Source: JBBSDP01 sp038240605
GTDB taxonomy: Bacteria > Planctomycetota > Phycisphaerae > Tepidisphaerales > Tepidisphaeraceae
Assembly: GCA_038240605.1 (NCBI GenBank)
Contig: JBBSDP010000015.1
Location: 28,288-92,287 of the forward strand
Reading direction: 5' to 3'
DNA length: 64,000 bases
The position numbers and the translations under genes were made by a program. The stretch's first letter is position 1, and each line of letters opens with the position of its first letter. This document shows positions 33,004 through 41,796 of this stretch, one piece after another. The notes below the pieces were generated by a model. That model was not told the origin of the DNA. It worked only from the letters and a program-made list of their open reading frames with translations, and did no database searches.

Positions 33004-35094
33004 ATGGTCTACAACGTGTGGATGATCGTGTTGTTAGTGCTCGGTTTCGGCTTCGTGATCTTCTTTCACGAGCTGGGGCACTTCCTGGCCGCCAAGTGGG
33101 TGGGGATCAAAGTCGAGCAGTTCGCGGTTGGCTTCGGCCAGGCCCTTATCGCATGGCGCAAGGGGATCGGCTTCCGCGTCGGTACTACTTATCCTGAGTA
33201 CCAGCGTCGGATCAAGGATCACCTCGCTCGAGGCGAACAGGCCGAACCGCAAACCCGTGAGAAGGTGGACGACAACGACGAAGAGCCATCGTTTGCCGAA
33301 TGGGCTGCCGCGGAGCGCGAATTGGGACTGGGAGAAACCGAATACCGCCTGAACTGGATCCCCCTTGGCGGCTACGTGAAGATGCTGGGCCAGGACGACC
33401 TCAAGCCCAACGCCAAGGCCGAAGACCCGCGCGCCTACAACCGCAAGTCGGTTGGGGCACGGATGATCGTCGTCTCGGCCGGCGTCATCATGAACATCAT
33501 CCTGGCGGCGATCGGCTTCATGATCGTCTTCCTGATCGGCTTCAAGGTGCCGCAGACGATCGTCGGCGGATTGATGCCCGATTCTCCGGCCCAGCGAGCC
33601 GGCCTGCGCCCCGGGGACGTGATCGAGACGATCGACGGCAAGAAGCAGTATGACTTCACCAAGGTTGGCCTCTCCGCCGCCCTGCTCGAGGACGGCGTCG
33701 CCGTGCCGATCGAAGTGATGCGCGACAAGCAGCTCCTGAAGTTCCAGGTGACCCCGGGCCGACCCAAGGGCGCCGGCAGCGATTTTCTGGCCCTCGGCAT
33801 CGAAGCCACGCGCGACCTGCGCGGACTGAAAGAGCCGATCGTCATCCCCCCGGGCGCAACCCTCCAGCAGGTTTATCCCGCCGAGGAATTCGCACTGCAG
33901 CCAGGCGACGTGATCACGAAGGTCAACGGCGTCGACGTGAGCCCCAGCGACGTGGCGCGATTTGACGAAATCCTTCAGGACGCTAGGGGTGAGCCGCTCG
34001 ACCTCACGATCACCGAGTCCGGCGGCGCTCAGCGGCACATGAAGGTGCAGGGGCATTTTTCAGAGCCGTTTTCGGCTGGCTCGTTTCATCTGGTGGGAAT
34101 GGTGCCGCGGGCGCGCGTGCTCAGCGTAATGCCCAACTCTCCGGCGCTGGGCAAGCTGATGCCGGGCGACGTGGTCGTGTCCCTGGTCCGCGCCAACAAC
34201 TCCATCGTTGCCAATCCGTCCGTCGAGAAGCTGACCGCCTCCCTGAAAGAGGCCGGCGATACCGGCGAGACGATCAGCATGAACGTCCTGCGCGACGGAA
34301 AGCTGCTGCCGCAGATCGACGGGTTGAAGACCGGCATGAGCGTCGGCTCGCACAAACGCGGCCTGGGGATCGGCCTGGCCTTCGACGAAGAGCATCCCGT
34401 CGTCGCCGATGTGCTGGTGAATACCCCCGCGTCTCGAGCAAACCCCGACGGGATCCCCGCCGGAGCCACGATTACCGCGATCGGCCTGACGCCCGTTCAC
34501 ACCTGGTACGACATTCACCGCGCCCTCCTGAACGTTCCCGCGGATACGCCGGTCAAGCTCACCTTCACGACGGCGCAGACTCCGGCTGGCAAGACTGTTG
34601 AGATGAAGGTCGATCCCGCCCAGGTCGGCGCAATCCATGCCGCCCGCTACTTCACGTTCCTGACGTTGGATGAAGCGGCCAAGGGCTTGCGCCAGACTCA
34701 TAGTCCGGTGGAAGCGGCAAAGTGGGGAGTCACGGAAACGCGCGACTTTGTCCTTCAGTTTTACCTGACGCTTCGCCGGATGGTCGGCGGCTCGGTGAGC
34801 CCGGCGAACATGATGGGCCCGCTCGGCATCGTCACCAACGGCGCCAAGATTGCTTTCCGTGGCACCGACTGGCTCATCTGGTTCCTCGCGATGATCAGCG
34901 CCAACCTCGCGGTGGTGAACTTCCTGCCGATCCCGATTGTGGACGGCGGGCTCTTCACGTTCTTGGTCCTGGAGAAAATCCAGGGTAAGCCGCTCTCGGC
35001 ACGGATGCAGACGATTGCCCAATACGTCGGCCTGGCGTTCCTCGCCGGCGTCTTCCTCTTCGTCACCTACCACGACATCGCCCGCTGGTTTTAG
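33004..35094 (+). CDS. rseP: RseP-type site-2 intramembrane metalloprotease
   Basis: A 696-residue membrane protease. The first helix carries FFHELGHFLAAKW (zinc HExxH); the second zinc Asp lies in NFLPIPIVDGGLF near the C-terminus. Between them are tandem PDZ-like regions with PAQRAGLRPGDVIETIDG, LQPGDVITKVNGVDV and NSPALGKLMPGDVV. RseP cleaves anti-sigma factors in the membrane. It is longer than the usual 350-450 residues because of a charged segment at 60-110 and extra PDZ-like units. It is probably cotranscribed with dxr. Confidence 0.94.
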   Translation: MVYNVWMIVLLVLGFGFVIFFHELGHFLAAKWVGIKVEQFAVGFGQALIAWRKGIGFRVGTTYPEYQRRIKDHLARGEQAEPQTREKVDDNDEEPSFAEWAAAERELGLGETEYRLNWIPLGGYVKMLGQDDLKPNAKAEDPRAYNRKSVGARMIVVSAGVIMNIILAAIGFMIVFLIGFKVPQTIVGGLMPDSPAQRAGLRPGDVIETIDGKKQYDFTKVGLSAALLEDGVAVPIEVMRDKQLLKFQVTPGRPKGAGSDFLALGIEATRDLRGLKEPIVIPPGATLQQVYPAEEFALQPGDVITKVNGVDVSPSDVARFDEILQDARGEPLDLTITESGGAQRHMKVQGHFSEPFSAGSFHLVGMVPRARVLSVMPNSPALGKLMPGDVVVSLVRANNSIVANPSVEKLTASLKEAGDTGETISMNVLRDGKLLPQIDGLKTGMSVGSHKRGLGIGLAFDEEHPVVADVLVNTPASRANPDGIPAGATITAIGLTPVHTWYDIHRALLNVPADTPVKLTFTTAQTPAGKTVEMKVDPAQVGAIHAARYFTFLTLDEAAKGLRQTHSPVEAAKWGVTETRDFVLQFYLTLRRMVGGSVSPANMMGPLGIVTNGAKIAFRGTDWLIWFLAMISANLAVVNFLPIPIVDGGLFTFLVLEKIQGKPLSARMQTIAQYVGLAFLAGVFLFVTYHDIARWF

Positions 35095-35128
35095 ACAGGC
35101 CGGGGAGTTCGGTTGGTCGAGCATTCTT

Positions 35129-35172
35129 CTCTCTGCTCCCTGTCCCGCTGGGAGAGGGATGTGGTGAGGGTG
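35129..35172. repeat. Hairpin repeat downstream of rseP
   Basis: The text CTCCCTGTCCCGCTGGGAG can pair as a stem with a short loop and is followed by AGGGATGTGGTGAGGG. This matches a common style of intergenic repeat. It sits between the convergent rseP and MnmE-like genes and may also serve as a weak bidirectional terminator, though no T-tract is present. Confidence 0.5.
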
Positions 35173-35202
35173 GTTTAGGAAGCAACTCATTTCCTGCGCA
35201 CT

Positions 35203-36309
35203 TCAGACACCTTCAGCCGCCAGCACCGTCGGATCCTCCGCGGCGGCGCGCAGCAGCTTCCGTTGTCGCTCCGTCCAGCATCGAGGCTCACGAAGATCCA
35301 TCTCTGAACAGCCGAAATACATATGTACCGCCTCCCGTAACTGATCGATCCCCATTCCAACCGTCGCAACCGTCTTAATGACAGACGGCAAGAACGCATC
35401 GTCCCAGGCCCGCCGGCCGTCCGTTTTATTCACCACCCGCATTGCGTCAGGGTATGCAGCCAGCAGCGGCGATTGCTCCGGCTCCAACGCGCGTGTCGCA
35501 TCGAGCACCAGCACAATCAGATCGGCCTGGCGTACTTTTTCCCCCGCCCATTGAATGGCAGTGCGCTCGATTGGATCGGCAGTCTTTCGGAAGCCCGGCG
35601 TATCGAGGAGCATCACGGCCAGGCCGTCGAGGTTGGCGAACTCCCCCACCCAGTCGCGCGTGGTGCCGGGTTGATCAGCGGTGATCGAACGTTCCTGTGC
35701 GAACAATTGATTGGCAAGTGTCGACTTTCCCACGTTGGCTGCACCCACGATCGCCACGCAGGGAGGCTCCAGGAGGCGGCTCAGAGCGCGATCGTCCAAA
35801 ATGGACTTCAGCCGCTCCCGCCATTTGTCGCGCGTGCCAACGTTGATCGCTCCAGTTGCATCGGTTCGCAGCGAGTCCCAGGCGGTTGTTTGCGCGAGCA
35901 GCATGCGAACGGCCAATTCCGTCCGTGCCTGCGGCAGGCTGGCGAGCACTTCGCGTTCGATCACGTCCCTTCCATCCACCGCCCAGAGCGGAACGGCCGT
36001 ATGGGCCGCGTCGTCGATCCAAAACCCATCCCGTCGCGCCAGCTCAAGCACCCGGCGAACGATCCAAACGCCTCCATGCAGGTTGACGTCTGCTGTGGAC
36101 CCGTCCTCGCTTCGCACGATGACCGGATCATCGATCGCGTCGTCCCCTTCGCGCAGCTTTCCATGAACACACGCCCCCGGACGTGCGACCCCGGTGAAAT
36201 GATCGTGAAGAAAATTCGCGACACTCGGGCCCGCCAGCCGCACGACGGCGATCGCCGACGTGCCCGCCGCTGTCAGCAGCATCGCTCGGTTATCCGACAT
36301 CGGGTTCAT
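35203..36309 (-). CDS. MnmE/TrmE-like GTPase lacking the C-terminal cysteine
   Basis: A 368-residue protein with an N-terminal folate-binding-like domain (residues 1-120, DNRAMLLTAAGTSAIAVVRL) and a G domain showing GAANVGKST (G1), QPGTTRDW (G2), DTPGFRKT (G3) and NKTDGR (G4). In MnmE the last residues form FCIGK, whose Cys is needed for wobble-uridine modification; this protein ends DPTVLAAEGV without Cys, and at 368 residues is about 80 shorter than MnmE. It may regulate something else or be a reduced MnmE. Two ATGs (36309, 36300) are possible starts. No mnmG is nearby. Confidence 0.8.
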   Translation of the reverse strand: MNPMSDNRAMLLTAAGTSAIAVVRLAGPSVANFLHDHFTGVARPGACVHGKLREGDDAIDDPVIVRSEDGSTADVNLHGGVWIVRRVLELARRDGFWIDDAAHTAVPLWAVDGRDVIEREVLASLPQARTELAVRMLLAQTTAWDSLRTDATGAINVGTRDKWRERLKSILDDRALSRLLEPPCVAIVGAANVGKSTLANQLFAQERSITADQPGTTRDWVGEFANLDGLAVMLLDTPGFRKTADPIERTAIQWAGEKVRQADLIVLVLDATRALEPEQSPLLAAYPDAMRVVNKTDGRRAWDDAFLPSVIKTVATVGMGIDQLREAVHMYFGCSEMDLREPRCWTERQRKLLRAAAEDPTVLAAEGV

Positions 36310-36341
36310 CGTGAGCGGGCATCCACCTGTAAGCGCGGTAT

Positions 36342-37124
36342 TCAGGCGTCCGACCCTTCCTGCTTGATGTGATGCTGGGCATACGCCAGGGCGATGCCGT
36401 AGAGGGTCAGGTCGGGCGAGATGGCATGGATCAGCTCCCAGTCGGCAAAGAGTCGACTCGCGTCGCCGCCGGTCGCGATCACCTCGGGCCACCGGCTCAG
36501 GTCCGTCGCATAGTTCTCGACCAGTTCCTTCACCGCGCCTCGGATGCCGTAGTAGATGCCCTGGAGGATCGCCTCACGCGTCGAGCGACCCACGGATCCG
36601 CTGGGTTTGGCCAGCTCGACCAGGGGAAGCCGGGCCGTCCGATCGTGCAGCGCATCGAGCATCATGCCCGCGCCGGGGAGGATGGCGCCGCCGACAAAAT
36701 CTCCCGCGTCGTTGCAGAAATTGATCGTGAGCGCTGTCCCCGCATCGACGACCACGCACGCCTTGCCGAGCTGCTCGTACGCCGCCGCCACGTCCAGGAC
36801 GCGGTCCACGCCGGTCCGCTCCGGCTCTTCGGTCAGCACCTTGATGGGGAGGTCCAGGTCACGCCCGACCCAGACGATGTTGCGCCCAGTGACTTCCGCG
36901 ACGGCCTGCTCGAGCGGTTCGTCGAGCGCCGGGTTGACCGACGATGCCACCACCGCCACCGGGTCCCGGTCGGCAACGCGCTTCCAGGCATCGGCGATGA
37001 CGCCCGGCCAGTCACCGCGCTTCGCGTGTTCGATGCGCGCCACCTCGCCCAGCTCGCCAGACTGGAATGTGCCGACGGCCAGCCGTGAGTTACCCAGGTT
37101 CAACACCAGAAGGTTGATATCCAT
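36342..37124 (-). CDS. coaX: Type III pantothenate kinase
   Basis: A 260-residue CoaX kinase, the first step of coenzyme A synthesis. ASKHA-type motifs include LVLNLGNSRLAVG (phosphate-binding), VGRDLDLPIKV, GVDRVLDVAAAYE, CVVVDAGTALTINF and GGAILPGAGMMLDAL. The start is the ATG at 37124. TATCAT ends 6 nt upstream, without a ribosome site. It is divergent from pgeF and lies 32 bp before the GTPase gene on the same strand. Confidence 0.94.
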   Translation of the reverse strand: MDINLLVLNLGNSRLAVGTFQSGELGEVARIEHAKRGDWPGVIADAWKRVADRDPVAVVASSVNPALDEPLEQAVAEVTGRNIVWVGRDLDLPIKVLTEEPERTGVDRVLDVAAAYEQLGKACVVVDAGTALTINFCNDAGDFVGGAILPGAGMMLDALHDRTARLPLVELAKPSGSVGRSTREAILQGIYYGIRGAVKELVENYATDLSRWPEVIATGGDASRLFADWELIHAISPDLTLYGIALAYAQHHIKQEGSDA

Positions 37125-37182
37125 GGTGCGATGATAGTCGCCCGCGGTTGTATTTTCGCGGCGGTTGCATAGTGTGCCCGCC

Positions 37183-37989
37183 ATGCTCGAGCGACGGACC
37201 GCCGGCAACGGAGTCGTCTATTACGCCTCCACCCTCCTGGAAGCCCTACATGTTCCGCACGGCTTCAGCACACGCCTCGCAGGCACAAGCCCAGCCCCCT
37301 TCGATTCATTAAATCTCGGGAACCCCAACGGATGTGATATTCAGGATAATTACGCGCGGATCTGGGAAAATTACCGCCTTCTCCAGGACGCGATCGGCTG
37401 CCCCGAAGCCGAAATGTGCCGCGTGCACCAGGTACACGGCGCTGCTGTCGTCCGCGCCAGCGCCGGCGAAACGTTCGACGTCGCTCAGAAGGCCGATGCG
37501 ATCGTCGCGTCCAATGATCCCACGCACGTGTTGTCGGCGCGCGTCGCCGATTGCGTGCCGATCCTGCTCGCCTCGGATGACGGCCGCACAGTCGCCGCGA
37601 TCCATGCGGGCTGGCGCGGCGTGGTGGCTGGCATTGCGATCAAAACGTTGCGCGAGGTGACGCGCGACGGACGATCCGCTGACCGAGTGATCGTCGCGAT
37701 TGGCCCCGCAATCAGCGGCGAGGCATTCGAAGTGGGTCCGGAAGTCGTTGCCGAGTTCGAACGACTCTTCGGACCCAAGGCCCCCATGAAGCTGCGCCAA
37801 GATGGAAAGGGATCGGTCGACCTTCGCCAGGCCATCCGCCTTCAACTCCTCGCCGCCGGCGTGCAACCCGATCGCATCGACATCTCCGACCGCTGCACCT
37901 TCCGTGACAAGGACGAATTCTTCTCCCACCGCCGTGACAACGGAATCACCGGCCGCATGGCGGCTCTGATTCAAAGTGCTGAGTGCTGA
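37183..37989 (+). CDS. pgeF: Peptidoglycan editing factor PgeF
   Basis: A 268-residue YfiH/DUF152 protein, a copper/zinc enzyme of the laccase-like group that acts on nucleosides or on mis-incorporated Ser in peptidoglycan precursors. Metal ligands are visible in CRVHQVHGAAVV, ADCVPILLAS and AAIHAGWRGVVAGI. The start ATG at 37183 is chosen over that at 37165 on family length. It diverges from coaX with 58 bp between the two starts; CATAGT ends 9 nt before its ATG. Confidence 0.93.
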   Translation: MLERRTAGNGVVYYASTLLEALHVPHGFSTRLAGTSPAPFDSLNLGNPNGCDIQDNYARIWENYRLLQDAIGCPEAEMCRVHQVHGAAVVRASAGETFDVAQKADAIVASNDPTHVLSARVADCVPILLASDDGRTVAAIHAGWRGVVAGIAIKTLREVTRDGRSADRVIVAIGPAISGEAFEVGPEVVAEFERLFGPKAPMKLRQDGKGSVDLRQAIRLQLLAAGVQPDRIDISDRCTFRDKDEFFSHRRDNGITGRMAALIQSAEC

Positions 37990-38018
37990 CTGGGCAAAGT
38001 GCTGAGGGCGGAAAAAAT

Positions 38019-38071
38019 GTAGGGTGGGCTCGGACCACCGGCCGACACCCGCTGGGCGAAGCCCACTTCAT
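38019..38071. repeat. Two-hairpin intergenic element, second copy
   Basis: It begins GTAGGGTGGGCTCGGACC and ends CTGGGCGAAGCCCAC, resembling the element at 30413. It lies between convergent pgeF and the STAS gene. The start of the gap also carries a short 7-bp-phased run (AAAGTGC, TGAGTGC, TGACTGG). Confidence 0.55.
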
Positions 38072-38072
38072 T

Positions 38073-38453
38073 TCAATCGGGTTTGCACATCGTAACTGCT
38101 TCCTCACGAGTGGGAACGATGGCGAACAGGCGTTCCATGCAGCAAGTGTGGAAGACTTCCAGGAGTCGGCGAGAGAGGCCGCAGATCACGAGCCGGCCTC
38201 CGGCCTGTTTGATCTTCTGACGGATGTTGACCATCAGGCCCAGCGCCGAACTGCCCATGTACGTGACGGCGGACAGGTCGATGATCCATCGCGCGTCCGC
38301 CTTATTGCCCAGCATGGTCAGGAGCGACTCGTTAATCCGATCGAACTCATCGCTGTCAACGAACTGGGGGAGCACCAGCTCCACCACGTTGACGCCTTTC
38401 ACCGGGATGACATTAAAGCGTTCGCTCGTCATGCTCGTCTTAATCTGACGCAT
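38073..38453 (-). CDS. STAS-domain anti-anti-sigma factor-like protein
   Basis: A 126-residue single STAS domain. It begins with the strand FNVIPVKGVNVVELVLP and holds the phosphorylation-site region IIDLSAVTYMGSSALGLMVNI (the conserved serine sits in GSSALG), then LVICGLSRRLLEVF. Such proteins are phosphorylated by an anti-sigma kinase and release a sigma factor; the partner kinase is not visible. Starts at ATG 38453 or 38432, or TTG 38471, are all possible. Confidence 0.85.
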   Translation of the reverse strand: MRQIKTSMTSERFNVIPVKGVNVVELVLPQFVDSDEFDRINESLLTMLGNKADARWIIDLSAVTYMGSSALGLMVNIRQKIKQAGGRLVICGLSRRLLEVFHTCCMERLFAIVPTREEAVTMCKPD

Positions 38454-38636
38454 GAACCTGCCCGAAAGCAAGTTGTGGCCGCCATGCGAATGAACAATGG
38501 CTGTCGATCCGCCGTCGGCTGGGGCGATGGCAGCGATTGTCGCGGGGAATCACCCAATCGTTGATCGGGACGACGCCATATCCATCGCCAGCTAAAAGCA
38601 CGCCGGCATCCCGCATGACGAAGGCGTAGAAACCGA

Positions 38637-39755
38637 TTATCGGACCTGGAGCGCCTCCGCTTCGTACACAAGGCCAAGCGACGGAATCTCCACGGCTTTT
38701 CGCTCCCCCTGCTTCGTTACCTCGCCACCGACCCAGGCCTCGTGGCCCGTCCGTCGAGCCGCGGCAAGGCAGGCGTCCACGTCGGCCGGTGACACGTACA
38801 CCGCGAAACCAGCTCCCATGTTAAACGTCGCGTAGGCTTCACGTTCGTCCACCGGCCCATGTTTCTGAATGAAACGAAAGACGACAGGAGGCTCGCGAAC
38901 GGTGTCAATCCGATAGACGAACGGCCTGTCCAGCCGCATCAGCTTCCGCCATCCGTGGCCAGTCATGTGGGCGGCGTAGTGGGGACGAATCGACGCGGCC
39001 TGAAGCGCCGCGATGAAGTCCACGTAGATGGCTGACGGATCGAGCAGCCCGTCGCCGTAACGGCGACCATCGGGCATGCGGGTGAGGTACCCATCGGGCA
39101 GGCGATCGGCGACGGCGCGGCAGAGCGTCAGGCCGTTGGTCTGCACGCCGGTGCTGGCAAGCATTATGATCGCGTCACCCGCGCGGACGTCGCCGATGAT
39201 CCGCGCCGACTTGGGACGGACCCGGCCGATCGCCGAACCGGCCAGCACGATCGCCTCTGGCCCGACGATGCCCCGCAAGGTCGGCGTCTCGCCCCCACCC
39301 CACACTGCTCCCGCCCGACGGCACCCTTCGGCAAAGCCGGCGGCAAGGTCTTCGGCGCGGCGCGCGTCGGCAAACCACTGGTCGTCGCCAACCGCCGCAT
39401 GCATCGCCACCGAGATCGGCAGCGCCCCGGGGGTGATCAGGTCGTTGACGATCGTCGCCACCGTATCGATGCCGATCGAGTGGTAGCCGCTGCTGCCGCC
39501 GCCCGTCTCCCCGGTCAGCTTCGCCATCGCGTCGGCCACGAGGTTCTTCGTCCCCAGCCCCTCTTCCACATGGGCGAGGAATTCTTCCGACCCTTCGACC
39601 AGGTAGGCGCTCTCCCCGCGTACGCCCGGCGGTTCGGACAGGCCCAGCGCCGCCAATGCCGTTGCGGTCGGGGCCGCGGCGCGCTGACAGGCGCGCTTGA
39701 ACCCGTCGAGGCGGTCGTAGTTCACGCCGCTCTGCTCGTAGCTGAGACCACCCAT
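38637..39755 (-). CDS. purM: Phosphoribosylformylglycinamidine cyclo-ligase
   Basis: A 372-residue AIR synthetase that closes the imidazole ring in purine synthesis. It shows GVNYDRLDGFKRA, KLTGETGGGSSGYHSIGID, GGGETPTLRGIV, GVQTNGLTLCRAV and MTGHGWRKLMRLD, in line with PurM although residues differ from E. coli. A strong promoter (TTGACC, 17 bp, TACAAC) ends 8 nt before the ATG, implying a leaderless transcript. guaB, another purine gene, is divergent 171 bp away. Confidence 0.92.
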   Translation of the reverse strand: MGGLSYEQSGVNYDRLDGFKRACQRAAAPTATALAALGLSEPPGVRGESAYLVEGSEEFLAHVEEGLGTKNLVADAMAKLTGETGGGSSGYHSIGIDTVATIVNDLITPGALPISVAMHAAVGDDQWFADARRAEDLAAGFAEGCRRAGAVWGGGETPTLRGIVGPEAIVLAGSAIGRVRPKSARIIGDVRAGDAIIMLASTGVQTNGLTLCRAVADRLPDGYLTRMPDGRRYGDGLLDPSAIYVDFIAALQAASIRPHYAAHMTGHGWRKLMRLDRPFVYRIDTVREPPVVFRFIQKHGPVDEREAYATFNMGAGFAVYVSPADVDACLAAARRTGHEAWVGGEVTKQGERKAVEIPSLGLVYEAEALQVR

Positions 39756-39763
39756 CGGCGTCG

Positions 39764-39792
39764 GTTGTAGGGTTCGGACGCGAGCGGGTCAA
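39764..39792 (-). promoter_or_regulatory. Promoter of purM (leaderless)
   Basis: On the minus strand TTGACC (39792-39787), a 17-bp spacer and TACAAC (39769-39764) make a good sigma-70-type promoter. Only 8 nt separate the -10 from the purM ATG. Confidence 0.6.
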
Positions 39793-39891
39793 TCTCACGC
39801 CCGCGGTGTCAGTGGGTGTAACGCTCGGTTGTAGCGGACGTTCGTCCATTTCCCTCTCCCGGCGCGCGAGACATCGCGGTGACATCGCGGG

Positions 39892-39920
39892 TTGACAGAC
39901 CCGCCCCGCTGCCGTAACTC
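39892..39920 (+). promoter_or_regulatory. Promoter of guaB (leaderless)
   Basis: TTGACA (39892-39897), a 17-bp spacer and TAACTC (39915-39920) form a strong promoter. The ATG at 39927 is 6 nt beyond the -10, so transcription should start at about the A of the ATG. No ribosome site exists. Confidence 0.65.
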
Positions 39921-39926
39921 TCTCCC

Positions 39927-41471
39927 ATGGAACACTCCAAGATCGTTCAGGACGGCATCACGTTCGATGACGTGCTGCTGCTCCCCGCCCGCAGCGACTT
40001 CATTCCCAACGATGCCGATACCCACACGCGCCTGACCCGCGCGATCGACCTGAACATCCCGCTGGTCTCGGCGCCAATGGACACGGTCACCGAGTCCGCG
40101 CTCGCGATCGCCCTCGCGCAGGAGGGGGGCATCGGGATCATTCACAAGAACCTCTCCATCGAGAACCAGGCCCGCGAGGTCGAGAAGGTCAAGCGGAGCG
40201 AGAATGGCGTCATCGTCGATCCGATCACCCTGCCCCCCACCGCCTCGATCGCGCAGGCCCGCCGGGTCATGCGCGAATACAACGTCAGCGGCATCCCCAT
40301 CGTCGATGACCCTGCCGCCGGCCCGGCTGCCGCGAGTAGCGCTGACGAGACGCACCGGATGCGCAGCAACGGCCAGCCGCCGCGGTTGCTGGGGATCATG
40401 ACGCGGCGCGACCTGAAATTTCAGGAAGATGACTCGCGCAAGATCGGCGACGTGATGACCCGCGAGAACCTCGTCACCGCCCCGGAAAACACCACGCTCG
40501 ACGAGGCCGAACGCATCCTCTACAAGGCCAAGGTCGAGAAGCTCCTGCTGGTGGACAAGGACAGCCGGCTGGCCGGTCTGATCACCATGCGGGACATCGA
40601 CAAGCTCCACCAGTTTCCCAACGCCTGCAAGGACCGCCGGGGACGCCTCCGCGTCGGCGCCGCGACGGGCGTGAAGGACTTCGCCCGCGTCGAAGCGCTG
40701 ATCCGCGCCGACGTGGACGTGATCGTCGTCGACACCGCGCACGGCCACAGCCGTAACGTGCTCGACACGGTGCGCGAGATCAAGCAGCGGCACACGATCC
40801 AGGTGATCGCCGGGAATGTCGCGACCGCCGAGGGCGCCCACGACCTGATCGAAGCAGGCGCCGACGGGGTAAAAGTTGGCATCGGCCCCGGCGCGATCTG
40901 CACCACGCGGATCATCAGCGGCGTGGGGGTGCCGCAGATCACCGCGATCCTCCAGGCGGTGGCGGTCGCCGAGGCCGCGGGCGTGCCGGTCATCGCCGAC
41001 GGCGGCATCCGCCACAGCGGCGACATCACCAAGGCAATCGCCGCCGGCGCCAGTTGCGTCATGATGGGCAGCCTCTTCGCCGGCCTCGACGAGTCGCCCG
41101 GCGAAATGATCATCCACCAGGGCCGTCGTTATAAGACCTACCGCGGCATGGGGAGCATGGGGGCGATGATCCAGGGCTCGAAAGACCGTTACGGCCAGTC
41201 GGGCGTGAAGGAATCCAGCAAGCTCGTCCCCGAAGGCGTGGAAGGCCGCGTTCCCTATCGCGGGCCGCTGGGGGATTTCGTCTACCAGATGGTCGGCGGC
41301 CTCCGAGCCGGCATGGGGTACTGCGGAACGCGCAACATCGATGAGCTGCGCAAGAAGTCGCGATTCTGCCGCGTTACCGCGGCCAGCATGGCCGAAAGCC
41401 ACCCCCACGACATCGCGATCACCAAGGAATCTCCCAATTACAGCTTCGATATGGCGGTCGAAAACAAATGA
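39927..41471 (+). CDS. guaB: Inosine-5'-monophosphate dehydrogenase
   Basis: A 514-residue enzyme that oxidises IMP to XMP, the first step to GMP. The TIM barrel opens with GITFDDVLLLPARSDF; two CBS domains (about residues 95-225) interrupt it, with a 25-residue Ala/Ser-rich insert (PAAGPAAASSADETHRMRS) in the first. The catalytic loop is GIGPGAICTTRIISGVGVPQ with its Cys; the mobile flap follows with KDRYGQ. Its promoter implies a leaderless mRNA. purM diverges upstream. Confidence 0.97.
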   Translation: MEHSKIVQDGITFDDVLLLPARSDFIPNDADTHTRLTRAIDLNIPLVSAPMDTVTESALAIALAQEGGIGIIHKNLSIENQAREVEKVKRSENGVIVDPITLPPTASIAQARRVMREYNVSGIPIVDDPAAGPAAASSADETHRMRSNGQPPRLLGIMTRRDLKFQEDDSRKIGDVMTRENLVTAPENTTLDEAERILYKAKVEKLLLVDKDSRLAGLITMRDIDKLHQFPNACKDRRGRLRVGAATGVKDFARVEALIRADVDVIVVDTAHGHSRNVLDTVREIKQRHTIQVIAGNVATAEGAHDLIEAGADGVKVGIGPGAICTTRIISGVGVPQITAILQAVAVAEAAGVPVIADGGIRHSGDITKAIAAGASCVMMGSLFAGLDESPGEMIIHQGRRYKTYRGMGSMGAMIQGSKDRYGQSGVKESSKLVPEGVEGRVPYRGPLGDFVYQMVGGLRAGMGYCGTRNIDELRKKSRFCRVTAASMAESHPHDIAITKESPNYSFDMAVENK

Positions 41472-41565
41472 GAGGCCGGCCGGCGGCGCGGCACTGGGAA
41501 GAAAAGCCGGCTGAACCCCCACAATCCTTCAGACGATGATGGGAATTGTGATAGAATATGCGGCG

Positions 41566-41796
41566 ATGTTCCGGAGCCCCTTCATGCGGTCCTGGCCATT
41601 CCGATCAACCACGAATGCCATCATCATGCTGGCAGCGGTTGCCTTGCTGGCCGGCGGCTGTCAACCAAACGGGCCCACCACGCGGCCCACCACGGCCTAC
41701 GAGCGCTCCCAGAAGGCGATCGACGACCCGATGCACTACCGGCCGAACTTCGATCGATCCGATAGAGATGAAATCAATGACCTGCTCAATCCTTAA
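41566..41796 (+). CDS. Small putative lipoprotein
   Basis: A 76-residue protein with a signal sequence ending in a lipobox, AVALLAGGC, then a polar, disordered mature part (QPNGPTTRPTTAYERSQK). I place the start at ATG 41566 rather than 41536 because TAGAAT ends 8 nt before it. The last 20 bases overlap the start of the next lipoprotein gene. The function is unknown; both are probably anchored to a membrane. Confidence 0.65.
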   Translation: MFRSPFMRSWPFRSTTNAIIMLAAVALLAGGCQPNGPTTRPTTAYERSQKAIDDPMHYRPNFDRSDRDEINDLLNP

